Numbered from the stretch's first letter, positions 9,224 through 18,597 are shown. The stretch: 64,000 nt of DNA from Streptomyces sp. NRRL WC-3605 (GCF_001509795.1 NZ_LLZN01000053.1:53473-117472), one strand, 5' to 3'. Notes: a model not told the origin generated them from the letters alone. Made by a program: numbers and translations.

Positions 9224-10412
9224 GCCGACCGAGCTCGCCGCGCGGGCCGAGAAGCTGGACGCCGCGGACGACCTCGCGGGCGTCCGCGCGCGGTTCGTCC
9301 TGGACGACGTCGTCTACCTCGACGGCAACTCCCTGGGCGCCCTGCCCGCGCACGTCCCCGGCCGGGTCGAGGACGTCGTGCGCCGGCAGTGGGGCGAGCT
9401 GCGCATCCGCTCCTGGGACGAGAGCGGCTGGTGGACCGCGCCCGAGCGGATCGGCGACCGGATCGCCCCGCTGGTCGGCGCGGCGGCCGGGCAGATCGTC
9501 GTCGGCGACTCCACCAGCGTCAACGTCTTCAAGGCACTGGTGGCCGCCGTGCGCATCGCCGGGGACGGCCGCGACGAGATCCTCGTCGACGCGACCACGT
9601 TCCCCACCGACGGGTACATCGCCGAGTCGGCGGCCCGGATGACCGGCCGTACGCTGCGGCCCGTGACGCCGGCCGAGGTGCCGGACGCGCTGGGCGACCG
9701 GACGGCCGCCGTGCTGCTCAACCACGTCGACTACCGCACCGGGCGGCTGCACGACCTGCCGTCGCTCACGGCCGCCGTGCGCGCGGCGGGCGCCGTGTCC
9801 GTGTGGGACCTGTGCCACAGCGCGGGCGCGCTGCCCGTCGGGCTGGACGAGCACGGCGTGGACCTGGCGGTCGGCTGCACCTACAAGTACCTGAACGGCG
9901 GCCCGGGTTCACCGGCGTACCTGTACGTGCGCCACGGCCTCCAGGACCGGTTCGACTCGCCGCTGCCGGGGTGGAACTCGCATGCCGAACCCTTCGGCAT
10001 GCACCGGGACTTCGCCGCGGCCCCCGGCGCCCTGCGCGGCCGGGTCGGCACGCCCGACATCCTGTCCATGCTGGCCCTGGAGGCGGCCCTGGACGTGTGG
10101 GACGGGGTGCCGGTGGAGGCGGTGCGGGCCAAGTCGCTCGCGTTGACGGACTTCTTCCTGGAGTGCGTCGAGGCGTACGCGCCCGCCGGGCGGGTGGAGT
10201 CGGTCACGCCGGCCGCGCACGCCGAGCGCGGCAGCCAGGTCGCGCTGCGGTGTGCCGACGCCGGGGACGTGATGCGGGAGCTGATCGCGCGGGGCGTGGT
10301 CGGCGACTTCCGCCACCCCGACGTGCTGCGTTTCGGCTTCACGCCGCTGTACGTGTCCTTCGCGGACACCGAGCGGGCGGCCCGCGTCCTGGCGGACGTG
10401 CTGGGCGGCTAG
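9216..10412 (+). CDS. kynU: kynureninase
   Basis: Kynureninase is a PLP enzyme that cleaves kynurenine to anthranilate and alanine. The 398-residue length is standard. YLDGNSLGALP lies near the N-terminus, the PLP-phosphate region is GDSTSVNVFKAL, and the Schiff-base lysine is K224 in GCTYKYLNGGPGSPA. It overlaps kynA by eight bases and is followed by a very strong hairpin, so the formylkynurenine hydrolase downstream is transcribed separately or by read-through. Confidence 0.95.
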   Translation: MSEPTELAARAEKLDAADDLAGVRARFVLDDVVYLDGNSLGALPAHVPGRVEDVVRRQWGELRIRSWDESGWWTAPERIGDRIAPLVGAAAGQIVVGDSTSVNVFKALVAAVRIAGDGRDEILVDATTFPTDGYIAESAARMTGRTLRPVTPAEVPDALGDRTAAVLLNHVDYRTGRLHDLPSLTAAVRAAGAVSVWDLCHSAGALPVGLDEHGVDLAVGCTYKYLNGGPGSPAYLYVRHGLQDRFDSPLPGWNSHAEPFGMHRDFAAAPGALRGRVGTPDILSMLALEAALDVWDGVPVEAVRAKSLALTDFFLECVEAYAPAGRVESVTPAAHAERGSQVALRCADAGDVMRELIARGVVGDFRHPDVLRFGFTPLYVSFADTERAARVLADVLGG

Positions 10413-10432
10413 ACCGGGCCGGTTTCAGGGAC

Positions 10433-10471
10433 GAACGCCCCCGCCGCGCCGCGTGCGCGGCGGGGGCGTTC
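10433..10471 (+). terminator. strong hairpin terminator after kynU
   Basis: A perfect 16-bp stem (arms GAACGCCCCCGCCGCG and its complement) encloses a seven-base loop about 20 bp after the kynU stop. Confidence 0.85.
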
Positions 10472-10625
10472 CGGTGCCGGCCGCCCGTGGGACCTCACCG
10501 TGCGTGACACGCGTGTGTTCGCGCACGTCATCCGCCTGATAGCGTCCCCGCCAACGGCCGAGGTGTCCCCTGGTCCGTCACCCCCGCTTCCGTCCAATTC
10601 CGTTTCGCCGCTGAGAGGTTGGAGC

Positions 10626-11495
10626 ATGCCGGACGCCGTCGCCGCTGCCCGGGACGCCGCCGAGGAGGAGTCGGCCTTCTCGCACCCGCCCGTCGAACCC
10701 GACGCCACCGCCTCCTACGGTCCCCACCCCGACCAGGTCGTCGACTTCTACGCGCCGCGCGGCACCGACGTGCCCGCCGGTCCGGTACCCCTGGTCGTCC
10801 TGCTGCACGGCGGCGCCTGGCGGGCCCCCTACGACCGGCGGCACCTCACCCCGTTCGCGGACTTCCTGGCCCGGCGCGGCTTCGCCGTGGCCAACGTGGA
10901 GTACCGGCGGGGCGCCGAAGGGTCCGAGACGGACGCCGGGCGCTGGCCGGACACCTTCGACGACGTGGCCGCCGCCCTGGACGCGCTGCCCGCGCTGGCC
11001 GGGAAGGCGCTGCCGCAGGCGGACCCGCGCCGGATGGTGCTCGCCGGGCACTCCGCCGGAGGGCACCTGGCGCTGTGGGCGGCCGCCCGGCACGTCCTGC
11101 CCGCCGGCTCCGTGTGGCGCACCGACGGGCCCCCGCCGCTGCGCGGGGTCGTGGCGCTCGCCCCGATCGCCGACCTCTCCGTCGCCGACAAGCTGGAGGT
11201 CTGCGGCGGCGCCGTACGCCAGCTCCTCGGCAGCGGACCGGAGTTCGCCGAGCGGCAGCCGTACGCCGATCCCGCGCTGCTGCTGCCCACCGGCATCGCG
11301 ACGACGCTGGTCCAGGGCCGTACCGACATCGTGGTCCCGCAGGCCGTCGCCGAGGCGTACGCGGACGCCGCGGCGAAGGCGGGCGAGGTGGCCGGGCTGA
11401 CCCTGCTGGAGGACGTCGGCCACTTCCCGCTGATCGACCCGGCGGCGGACGCCTGCGCGGTCGTGGCCGAGGAGATCGCCCAGCTGGCGTGGTGA
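10626..11495 (+). CDS. alpha/beta hydrolase, probable N-formylkynurenine formamidase
   Basis: The 289-residue protein has the HGGAW oxyanion motif (H61-W65) that marks arylformamidase-type hydrolases, the nucleophile elbow GHSAGG with S143, and a late D/H pair in GRTDIV and DVGHFP. Its place after kynA-kynU suggests it removes formate from N-formylkynurenine, completing tryptophan to anthranilate. From memory, the equivalent S. coelicolor gene has been assigned this role. It is unrelated to metal-dependent KynB. The start at ATG 10626 has GAGAGG seven bases upstream; the longer reading from GTG 10500 crosses leader sequence. Confidence 0.78.
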   Translation: MPDAVAAARDAAEEESAFSHPPVEPDATASYGPHPDQVVDFYAPRGTDVPAGPVPLVVLLHGGAWRAPYDRRHLTPFADFLARRGFAVANVEYRRGAEGSETDAGRWPDTFDDVAAALDALPALAGKALPQADPRRMVLAGHSAGGHLALWAAARHVLPAGSVWRTDGPPPLRGVVALAPIADLSVADKLEVCGGAVRQLLGSGPEFAERQPYADPALLLPTGIATTLVQGRTDIVVPQAVAEAYADAAAKAGEVAGLTLLEDVGHFPLIDPAADACAVVAEEIAQLAW

Positions 11496-11559
11496 GCGGG
11501 CGGGCCGTGGCCCGCCGCACCGGCCGCACCCCCCGCGACCTGCGGTGCTCCGCGTAGTA

Positions 11560-11572
11560 CCTGAGATGTACG
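11560..11572 (+). promoter_or_regulatory. 13-nt box shared with a second two-component operon
   Basis: CCTGAGATGTACG lies 61-73 bases before the start of the first histidine kinase. The same 13 bases occur at 24219-24231 before the second kinase. It is a candidate response-regulator site. Confidence 0.45.
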
Positions 11573-11619
11573 CGGGAGAACCCGCCTCCATGGGGACGAC
11601 CGGACCCCCGCCCTGCGCC

Positions 11620-11625
11620 TACGGT
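11620..11625 (+). promoter_or_regulatory. leaderless -10 (TACGGT) of the first kinase gene
   Basis: TACGGT ends seven bases before GTG 11633, with no ribosome-binding site. Confidence 0.5.
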
Positions 11626-11632
11626 GCTGTAC

Positions 11633-12985
11633 GTGACCGAGACGACCCAGATGCCGCCCCCGCCGCCGGGCGACGCGGGCAAGCAGCGCAGCCCGGAGTA
11701 CCGGCTGGCCCGCAACTCGCTGCAGGGACTGCGCGAGGACCTGTTCCGCGACCCCTTCGCCTACCGTCCGCTGCCGCCCCGGCACACCGACGGCCCGTTC
11801 CTGCGCCGCCTTCCCGCCCGGATACGCACCGCCGCCGAACGCCTCCCGCACGCGGTGGTCGCCGGGATCGCGCTGTTCACGCTGCTGATCGGCAGCCTGT
11901 CCGGCAGCGCGCCCGGCGGGGACGGCAGGGCCCTGCTGACCGGTCTGCTGTGCGCGCTGCCCGTCGTCACCACGCTGACCCGGCCCGTCGGCGCGTTCTG
12001 GCTGTCCCTCGCGATCACACCGGTGACCGCGGCCCTCAACGGCGGCGGGTCGGACTGGCCGTGGATGCCCGGCGCGTTCCTCTGCCACCTCACGGTGCTG
12101 GTCGTGGTGGCGCTGCGCACCCGGCCCCGCACCGCCGTCTGGATGTGGGTCGTCACCGCCGTGTACGTCGTCCTCTCGGACGGCGTCATCGGAGGGTCGT
12201 ACTACTACTCCAACGGCGCCCCGATGCTGGTGACGTCCGCGTTCGCCCTGCTCGTGGTGTCCCTGCGGCACGTCCGCCAGGCCGCGCAGCAGGAGGTGAC
12301 CGCCCAGCAGACGGTCACCGCGCAGGAGCGGTCCCGGCGCACCCTGCTGGAGGAGCGCACCACGATCGCCCGCGAGCTGCACGACGTGGTCGCCCACCAC
12401 ATGTCGGTGGTCGCCATCCAGGCCGAGGCCGCGCCCTACCGGGTGGAGAACCCGCCCGAGGAGCTGGAGCGCGCCTTCGCCACCATCCGGGAGAACGCGG
12501 TCGCCGCCCTCACCGAGCTGCGCCGCATCCTCGGGGTCGTCCGCGCCGAGGACTACGAGGCCCCGGACGCCCCCCAGCCCACGCTCGCCGACCTGGACGC
12601 CCTGCTCGCCAATGTGCGGGAGGCCGGGCTGGATGTGCGCAAGACGGTGACCGGCGCGGTCCGCGACCTGCCGCCCGGCGTGGAGCTGTCCGCGTACCGG
12701 ATCGTGCAGGAGGCGCTGAGCAACAGCCTGCGGCACGCGCCCGGCGCGAGCGCCCAGGTCGAGGTCGGCCATGTCCTCGGCGGGCTCGGCCTGCGCATAG
12801 TCAACGGCCCGCCGCCCGCGCCGGCCCTGGTGAAACCGTCGCCGGGCGCCGGGCACGGCATCACCGGCATGCGGGAGCGGGTCTCCATGCTCAACGGGCG
12901 GATGACGGCCGCCGCGACGGACGACGGCGGCTACGAGGTGGCGGTGTTCCTGCCCGTCGAGGCGGCCGCGGAGGACAGCGCATGA
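11633..12985 (+). CDS. sensor histidine kinase, DesK/NarX-type (HisKA_3)
   Basis: The 450-residue kinase has a cytoplasmic N-terminus, about four to five membrane helices (roughly residues 75-210), a short coiled segment, then the dimerisation box TTIARELHDVVAHHMSVV with phospho-acceptor H250. The ATPase region keeps an N-box-like EALSNSLRHAPG and a GHGITGMRERV G-box. Its signal is unknown; such kinases often sense the membrane. It overlaps the response regulator gene by ATGA. GTG 11633 is chosen over GTG 11624 because of the TACGGT element. Confidence 0.9.
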   Translation: MTETTQMPPPPPGDAGKQRSPEYRLARNSLQGLREDLFRDPFAYRPLPPRHTDGPFLRRLPARIRTAAERLPHAVVAGIALFTLLIGSLSGSAPGGDGRALLTGLLCALPVVTTLTRPVGAFWLSLAITPVTAALNGGGSDWPWMPGAFLCHLTVLVVVALRTRPRTAVWMWVVTAVYVVLSDGVIGGSYYYSNGAPMLVTSAFALLVVSLRHVRQAAQQEVTAQQTVTAQERSRRTLLEERTTIARELHDVVAHHMSVVAIQAEAAPYRVENPPEELERAFATIRENAVAALTELRRILGVVRAEDYEAPDAPQPTLADLDALLANVREAGLDVRKTVTGAVRDLPPGVELSAYRIVQEALSNSLRHAPGASAQVEVGHVLGGLGLRIVNGPPPAPALVKPSPGAGHGITGMRERVSMLNGRMTAAATDDGGYEVAVFLPVEAAAEDSA

Positions 12986-13647
12986 CCATCCGGGTACTGA
13001 TCGCCGACGACCAGATGATGGTCCGCGAGGGCTTCTCGGTCCTGCTGAACGCGATGCCGGACATCGAGGTCGTCGGGGAGGCCGTCAACGGCCGCGAGGC
13101 GGTGGAACGGGTCCGCGAGCTGGCCCCTGACGTGGTGCTGATGGACATCCGCATGCCCGAGCTGAACGGCATCGAGGCGACGCGCGAGATCGTCGCCGCC
13201 GACGGGGCGGCGAAGGTGCTGGTCCTGACCACGTTCGACCTCGACGAGTACGTGTACCAGGCGCTGCGGGCCGGGGCGTCGGGCTTCCTGCTGAAGGACG
13301 CCTCCGCGCGCCAGCTCGCGGACGGGGTGCGGGTGGTGGCCGCCGGGGAGGCGCTGCTCGCCCCCTCGGTCACCCGGCGGCTGATCACCGAGTTCTCCAA
13401 GCTGTCCGACGCCCCGCGCGCGATGTCGTCCGCGCACGCGGCGTACGGGGAGCTGACCGAGCGGGAGACGGAGGTGCTGGTGCTGATCGCGCAGGGCCTG
13501 TCGAACTCCGAGATCGCCGAGCGGCTCGTGGTCGCCGAGTCCACGATCAAGACCCACGTCAGCCGCATCCTGGTCAAGCTCGGGCTGCGCGACCGGACGC
13601 AGGCGGCGGTGTTCGCGTACGAGGCCCGGCTGGTCACGCCCGGCTGA
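12982..13647 (+). CDS. NarL/FixJ-family response regulator
   Basis: The 221-residue regulator has an N-terminal receiver with acidic residues DD near position 10, phospho-acceptor D55 in VVLMDIRMPE and the conserved lysine in LLKDAS. The C-terminal LuxR helix-turn-helix is LTERETEVLVLIAQGLSNSE followed by VAESTIKTHVSRILVKL. It is co-translated with its kinase through a 4-bp overlap. A natural target is its own promoter, where the shared 13-nt box lies. Confidence 0.93.
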   Translation: MTIRVLIADDQMMVREGFSVLLNAMPDIEVVGEAVNGREAVERVRELAPDVVLMDIRMPELNGIEATREIVAADGAAKVLVLTTFDLDEYVYQALRAGASGFLLKDASARQLADGVRVVAAGEALLAPSVTRRLITEFSKLSDAPRAMSSAHAAYGELTERETEVLVLIAQGLSNSEIAERLVVAESTIKTHVSRILVKLGLRDRTQAAVFAYEARLVTPG

Positions 13648-13666
13648 GACCGACGTCCGGCGGGGC

Positions 13667-13672
13667 TACGGT
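13667..13672 (+). promoter_or_regulatory. leaderless -10 (TACGGT) of the VOC gene
   Basis: TACGGT ends six bases before ATG 13679, with no ribosome-binding site. Confidence 0.5.
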
Positions 13673-13678
13673 GACCTC

Positions 13679-14113
13679 ATGGAACAGCGCATCACCCTGA
13701 TCACGCTGGGAGTCTCCGACCTCGCCCGCGCGAAGTCCTTCTACGCGGCGCTGGGCTGGCGGGGGCAGGAGGTCGAGGAGACGGTCTTCTTCCAGGCGGG
13801 CGGCCTCGGGCTGGTGCTGTGGAGCCGGGAGAAGCTGGCCCGGGACTGCGGGCTGGAGCCGGGGGAGCCCGGCGGGTTCGGCGGCGTCGTCCTCGCGCAC
13901 AACGTCCGCTCGCGGGCCGAGGTCGACGCCCTGCTCGCGGCCGTGACCGACGCGGGCGGGACGGTCACCAAGCCGGCGGCCGTCAACGTCGTCGGCTTCT
14001 ACTCGGGCGCCTTCACCGACCCCGACGGGCACCCGTGGGAGGTCGCCCACAACCCGTCCTTCCCGCTGGCCGACGACGGCACGGTCACGCTCCCGGACTT
14101 CGGCGCGGCCTAG
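13679..14113 (+). CDS. VOC-superfamily (glyoxalase-like) protein
   Basis: The 144-residue protein is a pair of beta-alpha-beta-beta-beta modules. It opens with ITLITLGVSDLARAKSFYAALGW and closes with GAFTDPDGHPWEVAHNPSF, which holds the usual late acidic metal ligand in the WEV segment. Members include glyoxalase I, ring-cleaving dioxygenases and antibiotic-binding proteins; nothing here decides among them. It sits between a two-component system and a P450 and has its own predicted leaderless promoter. Confidence 0.8.
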   Translation: MEQRITLITLGVSDLARAKSFYAALGWRGQEVEETVFFQAGGLGLVLWSREKLARDCGLEPGEPGGFGGVVLAHNVRSRAEVDALLAAVTDAGGTVTKPAAVNVVGFYSGAFTDPDGHPWEVAHNPSFPLADDGTVTLPDFGAA

Positions 14114-14157
14114 CGGGTGTCCCCCTGAAACCCTGGTCAGAAGGGGGGACGGCGGTC

Positions 14158-14163
14158 TACCGT
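14158..14163 (+). promoter_or_regulatory. leaderless -10 (TACCGT) of the P450 gene
   Basis: TACCGT ends six bases before ATG 14170, with no ribosome-binding site. Confidence 0.5.
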
Positions 14164-14169
14164 CCGTTC

Positions 14170-15390
14170 ATGGCAGCTCCTTTCGACCTCGGTTTCGACC
14201 CGTGGGACCCGGCGTTCCTCGCCGACCCGTACCCCGCCTACGCCGAACTGCGCGCCCGGGGCCGGGTGCACTGGTTCGAGCCCACGAACCAGTGGCTGGT
14301 GCCGCACCACGCCGACGTCTCCGCGCTGCTGCGCGACCGCCGGCTGGGCCGGACGTACCAGCACCGGTTCACCCACGAGGAGTTCGGGCGCGGCGCGCCG
14401 CCGCCGGAGCACGAGCCGTTCCACACGCTCAACGACCACGGCATGCTCGACCTGGAGCCGCCGGACCACACCCGCATCCGGCGCCTGGTGTCGAAGGCGT
14501 TCACCCCGCGCACCGTCGAGCGGCTCAAGCCGTACGTGCGCGACCTCGCCGGCGAGCTGGTGGCCGGGCTGGTCGCGCGGGGCGGCGGCGACCTGCTGAA
14601 GGAGGTCGCCGAGCCGCTGCCGGTCGCCGTGATCGCGGAGATGCTCGGCATCCCGGAGTCCGACCGCGGACCGCTGCGCCCCTGGTCGGCGGACATCTGC
14701 GGGATGTACGAGCTGAACCCGTCGAAGGAGACGGCCGCGAAGGCGGTCCGCGCCTCGGTGGAGTTCTCCGACTACCTGCGGGAGCTGATCGCGGCCCGCC
14801 GCAAGGAGCCGGGCGACGACCTGATCTCCGGGCTGATCGCCGCGCACGACGAGGGCGACCGGCTCACCGAGCAGGAGATGATCTCGACGGCGGTCCTGCT
14901 GCTCAACGCCGGGCACGAGGCCACGGTGAACGCCACGGTCAACGGCTGGTGGGCGCTGTTCCGCAACCCCGGCCAGCTCGCGGCCCTGCGCGCCGACCAC
15001 GCGCTGATCCCGTCCGCGATCGAGGAGCTGATGCGCTACGACACCCCGCTCCAGCTCTTCGAGCGCTGGGTGCTGGACGACGTCGAGATCGACGGGACCA
15101 CGATCCCGCGCGGCGCGGAGATCGCGATGCTCTTCGGCTCCGCCAACCACGACCCGGCCGTCTTCGCCGACCCGGAGCGCCTGGACCTGACCCGTACGGA
15201 GAACCCGCACATCTCCTTCAGCGCGGGCATCCACTACTGCATCGGCGCTCCGCTGGCCCGTATCGAACTGGCGGCCTCGATGACGGCCCTCCTGGATCAG
15301 GCCCCCGGCCTGCGCCCGGTGTCGGACCCGGAACGCAAGCCGAACTTCGTGATCCGGGGCCTGGAGGGCCTGCGGGTCGAGGTGGGCTGA
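14170..15390 (+). CDS. cytochrome P450, CYP107-like
   Basis: The 406-residue soluble monooxygenase has the K-helix ExxR as EELMR and the haem loop FSAGIHYCIG with cysteine ligand C357. The I-helix reads NAGHEATVN: the usual acid-alcohol pair is E250 followed by A251, so the conserved proton-relay threonine is replaced by alanine, with a Thr one position later. From memory, the gene at this position in S. coelicolor is CYP107T1; the subfamily is my inference. No ferredoxin or ferredoxin reductase is adjacent. The substrate is unknown. The upstream VOC gene ends 56 bp earlier. Confidence 0.9.
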   Translation: MAAPFDLGFDPWDPAFLADPYPAYAELRARGRVHWFEPTNQWLVPHHADVSALLRDRRLGRTYQHRFTHEEFGRGAPPPEHEPFHTLNDHGMLDLEPPDHTRIRRLVSKAFTPRTVERLKPYVRDLAGELVAGLVARGGGDLLKEVAEPLPVAVIAEMLGIPESDRGPLRPWSADICGMYELNPSKETAAKAVRASVEFSDYLRELIAARRKEPGDDLISGLIAAHDEGDRLTEQEMISTAVLLLNAGHEATVNATVNGWWALFRNPGQLAALRADHALIPSAIEELMRYDTPLQLFERWVLDDVEIDGTTIPRGAEIAMLFGSANHDPAVFADPERLDLTRTENPHISFSAGIHYCIGAPLARIELAASMTALLDQAPGLRPVSDPERKPNFVIRGLEGLRVEVG

Positions 15391-15486
15391 CCACCCGATG
15401 GACCGCGACGGTCATGGCAGGGCGTGCGGACCCCGTCGGCATCGACATCGACACCGCCGAACTCAAGGACGTCGTCGACCGACCCC

Positions 15487-17085
15487 TCACCCGGCCACAT
15501 CCCGCCCCCGCAACCCCGCCAGCCCCGCCGCCGTGAGCGCCGCCGCCAGGGCGAGGAGGGTGAGGACCGGGGGCCACTCCATCGTCCCGCCGGGGAGCTT
15601 GGGCAGGTGGCCGTAGGGGGAGAGGTCCAGGACCGCCCGCGGTAGGTCCAGGGCGGGGCCCACCCAGCCGATCAGCAGGACCGCGCCGGCGATGCCCCAG
15701 GCCGCCGTCGCCGCCCGTGGCAGCACCCCGTACAGCAGGACCGCCAGGGCGCCGACCAGCCAGATCGCGGGGAGCTGGACGAGGCAGCCGGCCAGGAGGG
15801 GGCCGACGCGGCGGCCGTGGCCGGCGGCCAGGCCCAGGCCCGCGAGCAGCATGATCAGGGCCGAGCCGGCGAAGGCGATCAGCAGATGCCCGGCGGCCCA
15901 GCGCACCCGGCCCACCGCGTTCGCCAGCACGGGTTCCGCACGCAGCGAGGTCTCCTCGCCGTGCAGGCGCAGGACCGAGCCGACCACGAACAGGGCGGCG
16001 ACCAGCCCGAGCATCCCGGACATCGAGGCCAGGAACGCGTCCGTCAGGCCCGACCGGCCGCCCATGCGCTCGAAGATCGCGCGGGCGCCGGCGTTGTCGC
16101 CGACCAGGTCGGTCACCCCGTCGGCCAGCCCGCCGTAGACGACCCCGGCCAGGAAGAACCCGGTGCCCCAGCCGAGGACGGAGCCCCGCTGGAGCCGCCA
16201 GGCAAGCGCCCCCGGTGTGCCGAGCCGGCCGGTCGCGGGGCCGGGCCGGGCGGGCCAGAAGCTCATGCCGACGTCCCGGCGCCCGGCGAGGGCGTACGCC
16301 ACAGCCGCCTGGGCGCAGGTGGCCAACGTGCACAGCCACAGCACCCACCAGCGTTCCCCGGCGAACGCGCGCAGGTTCTCCAGCCAGCCCAGCGGAGACG
16401 CCCAGGTCAGGGCGGAGGAGCCGTCGTCGGACGCCGCGTCGCCCGCGGCGCGCAGCACGAAGGCGGCGCCCAGCAGCCCGGCCGTCAGCCCTCGTGCGAG
16501 CCGCGCGCTCTGCGTGAACTGGGCGACGATCGCCGTCAGGGTCGCGAAGACCATGCCGGTCCCGGCGAGGCCCAGCCCGAGGGCGAGCGCGCCCGCGACG
16601 CCGAGGCCCGCCAGTCCGGCCGTGACGAGCAGGGCCAGGGCGGCGTTCGCGACGGCTGCCGCCAGCAGCGCGGCGGTCAGGGACGCCCGGCGCCCCACCA
16701 TCCCGGCGGCCACCAGTTCCTGACGCCCGCTCTCCTCCTCGTCCCGGGTGTGCCGGACGACGACGAGCAGGCTCATGACGGCGGCGAGCGCTCCCGCGTA
16801 CACGCCGACCCGCCAGGCCGTCAGGGCGCCGGTCGAGTCGCCGAAGACCGGGCCGATCAGCGCCCGGAAGGACGGGTTCGCGGCGGTGCCGCGCAGGAGG
16901 TCCGCCCGCTCGGCGGGGGTGCCGTACAGGCTCTCCAGGGTGCCCGGCATGGAGAGGACCATCAGCGCGGTCACCGCCACCCACACCGGGATCAGCACCC
17001 GGTCGCGGCGCAGGGCCAGTCGCAGCAGCACACCGGTGCCGGCGAGGGGACGCGAGCCGGCCGACGCGAGCGCCACGGCGGTCAT
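15487..17085 (-). CDS. ABC-2-type exporter permease, drug-resistance type
   Basis: The 532-residue protein has about twelve hydrophobic segments arranged as two halves, each beginning with an amphipathic LRLALRRDR- or [16 protein letters not shown] stretch. That is the layout of single-chain permeases such as those for tetronasin resistance. A conserved [14 protein letters not shown] follows the second helix. Its ATG overlaps the stop of the ATPase gene by four bases, so the two are coupled. The P450 gene converges on it with a 96-bp gap. The operon shares a regulatory gap with a divergent MarR/GbsR-like gene, suggesting inducible export of a toxic compound. Confidence 0.87.
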   Translation of the reverse strand: MTAVALASAGSRPLAGTGVLLRLALRRDRVLIPVWVAVTALMVLSMPGTLESLYGTPAERADLLRGTAANPSFRALIGPVFGDSTGALTAWRVGVYAGALAAVMSLLVVVRHTRDEEESGRQELVAAGMVGRRASLTAALLAAAVANAALALLVTAGLAGLGVAGALALGLGLAGTGMVFATLTAIVAQFTQSARLARGLTAGLLGAAFVLRAAGDAASDDGSSALTWASPLGWLENLRAFAGERWWVLWLCTLATCAQAAVAYALAGRRDVGMSFWPARPGPATGRLGTPGALAWRLQRGSVLGWGTGFFLAGVVYGGLADGVTDLVGDNAGARAIFERMGGRSGLTDAFLASMSGMLGLVAALFVVGSVLRLHGEETSLRAEPVLANAVGRVRWAAGHLLIAFAGSALIMLLAGLGLAAGHGRRVGPLLAGCLVQLPAIWLVGALAVLLYGVLPRAATAAWGIAGAVLLIGWVGPALDLPRAVLDLSPYGHLPKLPGGTMEWPPVLTLLALAAALTAAGLAGLRGRDVAG

Positions 17086-17990
17086 CGGGCGGCCCCCTCG
17101 CGCACGGCGTCGGCCTGGTAGTGCCGCAGGAACAGCTCTTCCAGGGTGGGCGGCGCCGACGTCAGCGACCGTACGCCGGACGCGCCGAGCGAGCGCAGGA
17201 CGGCGTCGAGCCCGCCGGGGTCGACCTGTAGGCGGACCTGGTGGCCCCGCACCTCCAGGCCGTGGACGCCGGGGAGGTCCGCCAGCCCGTCGGGCGGGCC
17301 GGACAGTTCGGCCGTCACGCTGGTCCGGGTCAGATGGCGCAGGTCGGCCAGTGACCCGCTCTCGACCGTACGGCCGTTGCGGATGATGCTGACCCGGTCG
17401 CACAGCTGCTCGACCTCGCCGAGGATGTGGGAGGACAGCAGGACCGTGCGTCCGCGGTCGCGCTCCTCCTCGACGCAGCGCCGGAACACCTCCTCCATCA
17501 GCGGGTCGAGGCCGGAGGTCGGCTCGTCGAGGATGAGCAGGTCGACGTCGGAGGCGAAGGCGGCGACCAGGGCGACCTTCTGCCGGTTGCCCTTGGAGTA
17601 GGTGCGGCCCTTCTTCGTCGGGTCCAGCTCGAACCGTTCGACCAGTTCCGCGCGGCGGCGCGGGTCGAGGCCGCCGCGCAGCCTGCCGTACAGGTCGATG
17701 ACCTCGCCGCCGGAGAGGTTGCGCCACAGGGTCACGTCGCCGGGGACGTAGGCGATACGGCGGTGCGCCTCGACCGCGTCCTTCCAGGGGTCCCGGCCCA
17801 GCACCTGGGCGGCGCCGGAGTCGGCGCGCAGCAGGCCGAGCAGGACGCGGATGGTCGTGGACTTCCCCGAGCCGTTCGGGCCGAGGAAGCCGTGGACCTC
17901 GCCGGTCTCGACGTCCAGGTCGAGCCCGTCGAGGGCGTGGGTGCGTCCGAACGACTTGCGCAGTCCGGACACGGTGATGGCCTTCGTCAT
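17082..17990 (-). CDS. ABC transporter ATP-binding protein, drug-export type
   Basis: The 302-residue ATPase has Walker [10 protein letters not shown] (37-45), Walker [13 protein letters not shown], and an H-loop in LLSSHIL. Its signature motif is divergent, YSKGNRQK in place of LSGGQ, which is normal for this exporter subfamily. The C-terminal 80 residues match the DUF4162-like extension of drug-export ATPases. It is the first gene of the operon with the permease. Its start CAT at 17988-17990 follows a well-formed leaderless promoter overlapped by a palindrome, so repression by the divergent regulator is likely. Confidence 0.92.
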   Translation of the reverse strand: MTKAITVSGLRKSFGRTHALDGLDLDVETGEVHGFLGPNGSGKSTTIRVLLGLLRADSGAAQVLGRDPWKDAVEAHRRIAYVPGDVTLWRNLSGGEVIDLYGRLRGGLDPRRRAELVERFELDPTKKGRTYSKGNRQKVALVAAFASDVDLLILDEPTSGLDPLMEEVFRRCVEEERDRGRTVLLSSHILGEVEQLCDRVSIIRNGRTVESGSLADLRHLTRTSVTAELSGPPDGLADLPGVHGLEVRGHQVRLQVDPGGLDAVLRSLGASGVRSLTSAPPTLEELFLRHYQADAVREGAAR

Positions 17991-17997
17991 GCTTCAG

Positions 17998-18026
17998 AAG
18001 CTACGCTTCCTTCAGAAATTTGTGAA
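17998..18026 (-). promoter_or_regulatory. promoter of the ABC exporter operon
   Basis: On the minus strand, TTCACA (18026-18021) and TAGCTT (18003-17998) are separated by exactly 17 bp, and seven bases later comes the ATG. It is a near-consensus sigma-70 (HrdB-type) leaderless promoter. Confidence 0.7.
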
Positions 18027-18027
18027 G
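18010..18027. promoter_or_regulatory. palindromic operator between ABC operon and regulator
   Basis: CTTCAGAAATTTGTGAAG is an 18-bp palindrome with one mismatched pair, unusually AT-rich for this genome. It covers the -35 of the ABC promoter. Another CTTCAGAAG half-site-like element sits at 17992-18000. Confidence 0.65.
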
Positions 18028-18069
18028 ATAAGGAAGGAAGTGAACCGTGGATACACTCGGTGAAGGGGC

Positions 18070-18597
18070 GTGAGCAGGCCGGACGCAGGGAGTGATCGAC
18101 AGGTGACGGAGCCGACCGAGGCGGAACGCGACCCCCAGGCGGTGTCGGACTTCGTGGAGGCCTTCGCCGCGCAGCTGGTCGAGGCCGGCATGCAGCGGAT
18201 GGCCGCCCGGGTGTTCGCCGCGCTGCTCGCGTCCGACGCGGGCGCCCTGACCTCCGCGGAACTCGGCGAACGGCTCCAGGTCAGCCCGGCCGCGATCTCC
18301 GGCGCCGTGCGCTACCTCTCCCAGGTGCACATGGTCTCCCGTGAGCGCGAGCCCGGCTCACGGCGCGAGCGCTACCGGGTGCACTCCGACCAGTGGTACG
18401 AGGCGCTGACCAATCGCGACGCCGTCCTGCGGCGCTGGGAGCGCACCCTGCGCGACGGCGTCGACAGCCTCGGCGCGGACACCCCCGGCGGCCGGCGGCT
18501 CGCCGAGACGGTCGCCTTCTTCGAGTACCTGGAAGGGGAGCTCGCCGCCCTCATGGAGCGGTGGCGCGAGCACCGGGTGAAGACCTTCGGCCACTGA
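18070..18597 (+). CDS. MarR/GbsR-like transcriptional regulator
   Basis: The 175-residue protein has a winged-helix core: LTSAELGERLQVSPAAISGAVRYLSQVHMV is the helix-turn-helix, and REREPGSRRERYRV is the wing. The C-terminal part is helical and probably dimerises. It is divergent from the ABC exporter with a 79-bp gap that holds the palindrome, so it most likely represses the exporter and perhaps itself. The GTG at 18070 has GAAGGGG upstream; GTG 18103 is an alternative start. A TACACT at 18053-18058 may be its -10. Confidence 0.85.
   Translation: MSRPDAGSDRQVTEPTEAERDPQAVSDFVEAFAAQLVEAGMQRMAARVFAALLASDAGALTSAELGERLQVSPAAISGAVRYLSQVHMVSREREPGSRRERYRVHSDQWYEALTNRDAVLRRWERTLRDGVDSLGADTPGGRRLAETVAFFEYLEGELAALMERWREHRVKTFGH

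Noticed and set aside
15414..15536. Short plus-strand frame after the P450 starting MAGRADPVGIDIDTAEL
   Set aside because: It is 40 codons, has no ribosome-binding site and overlaps the permease end; the start looks protein-like but the rest is proline shadow.
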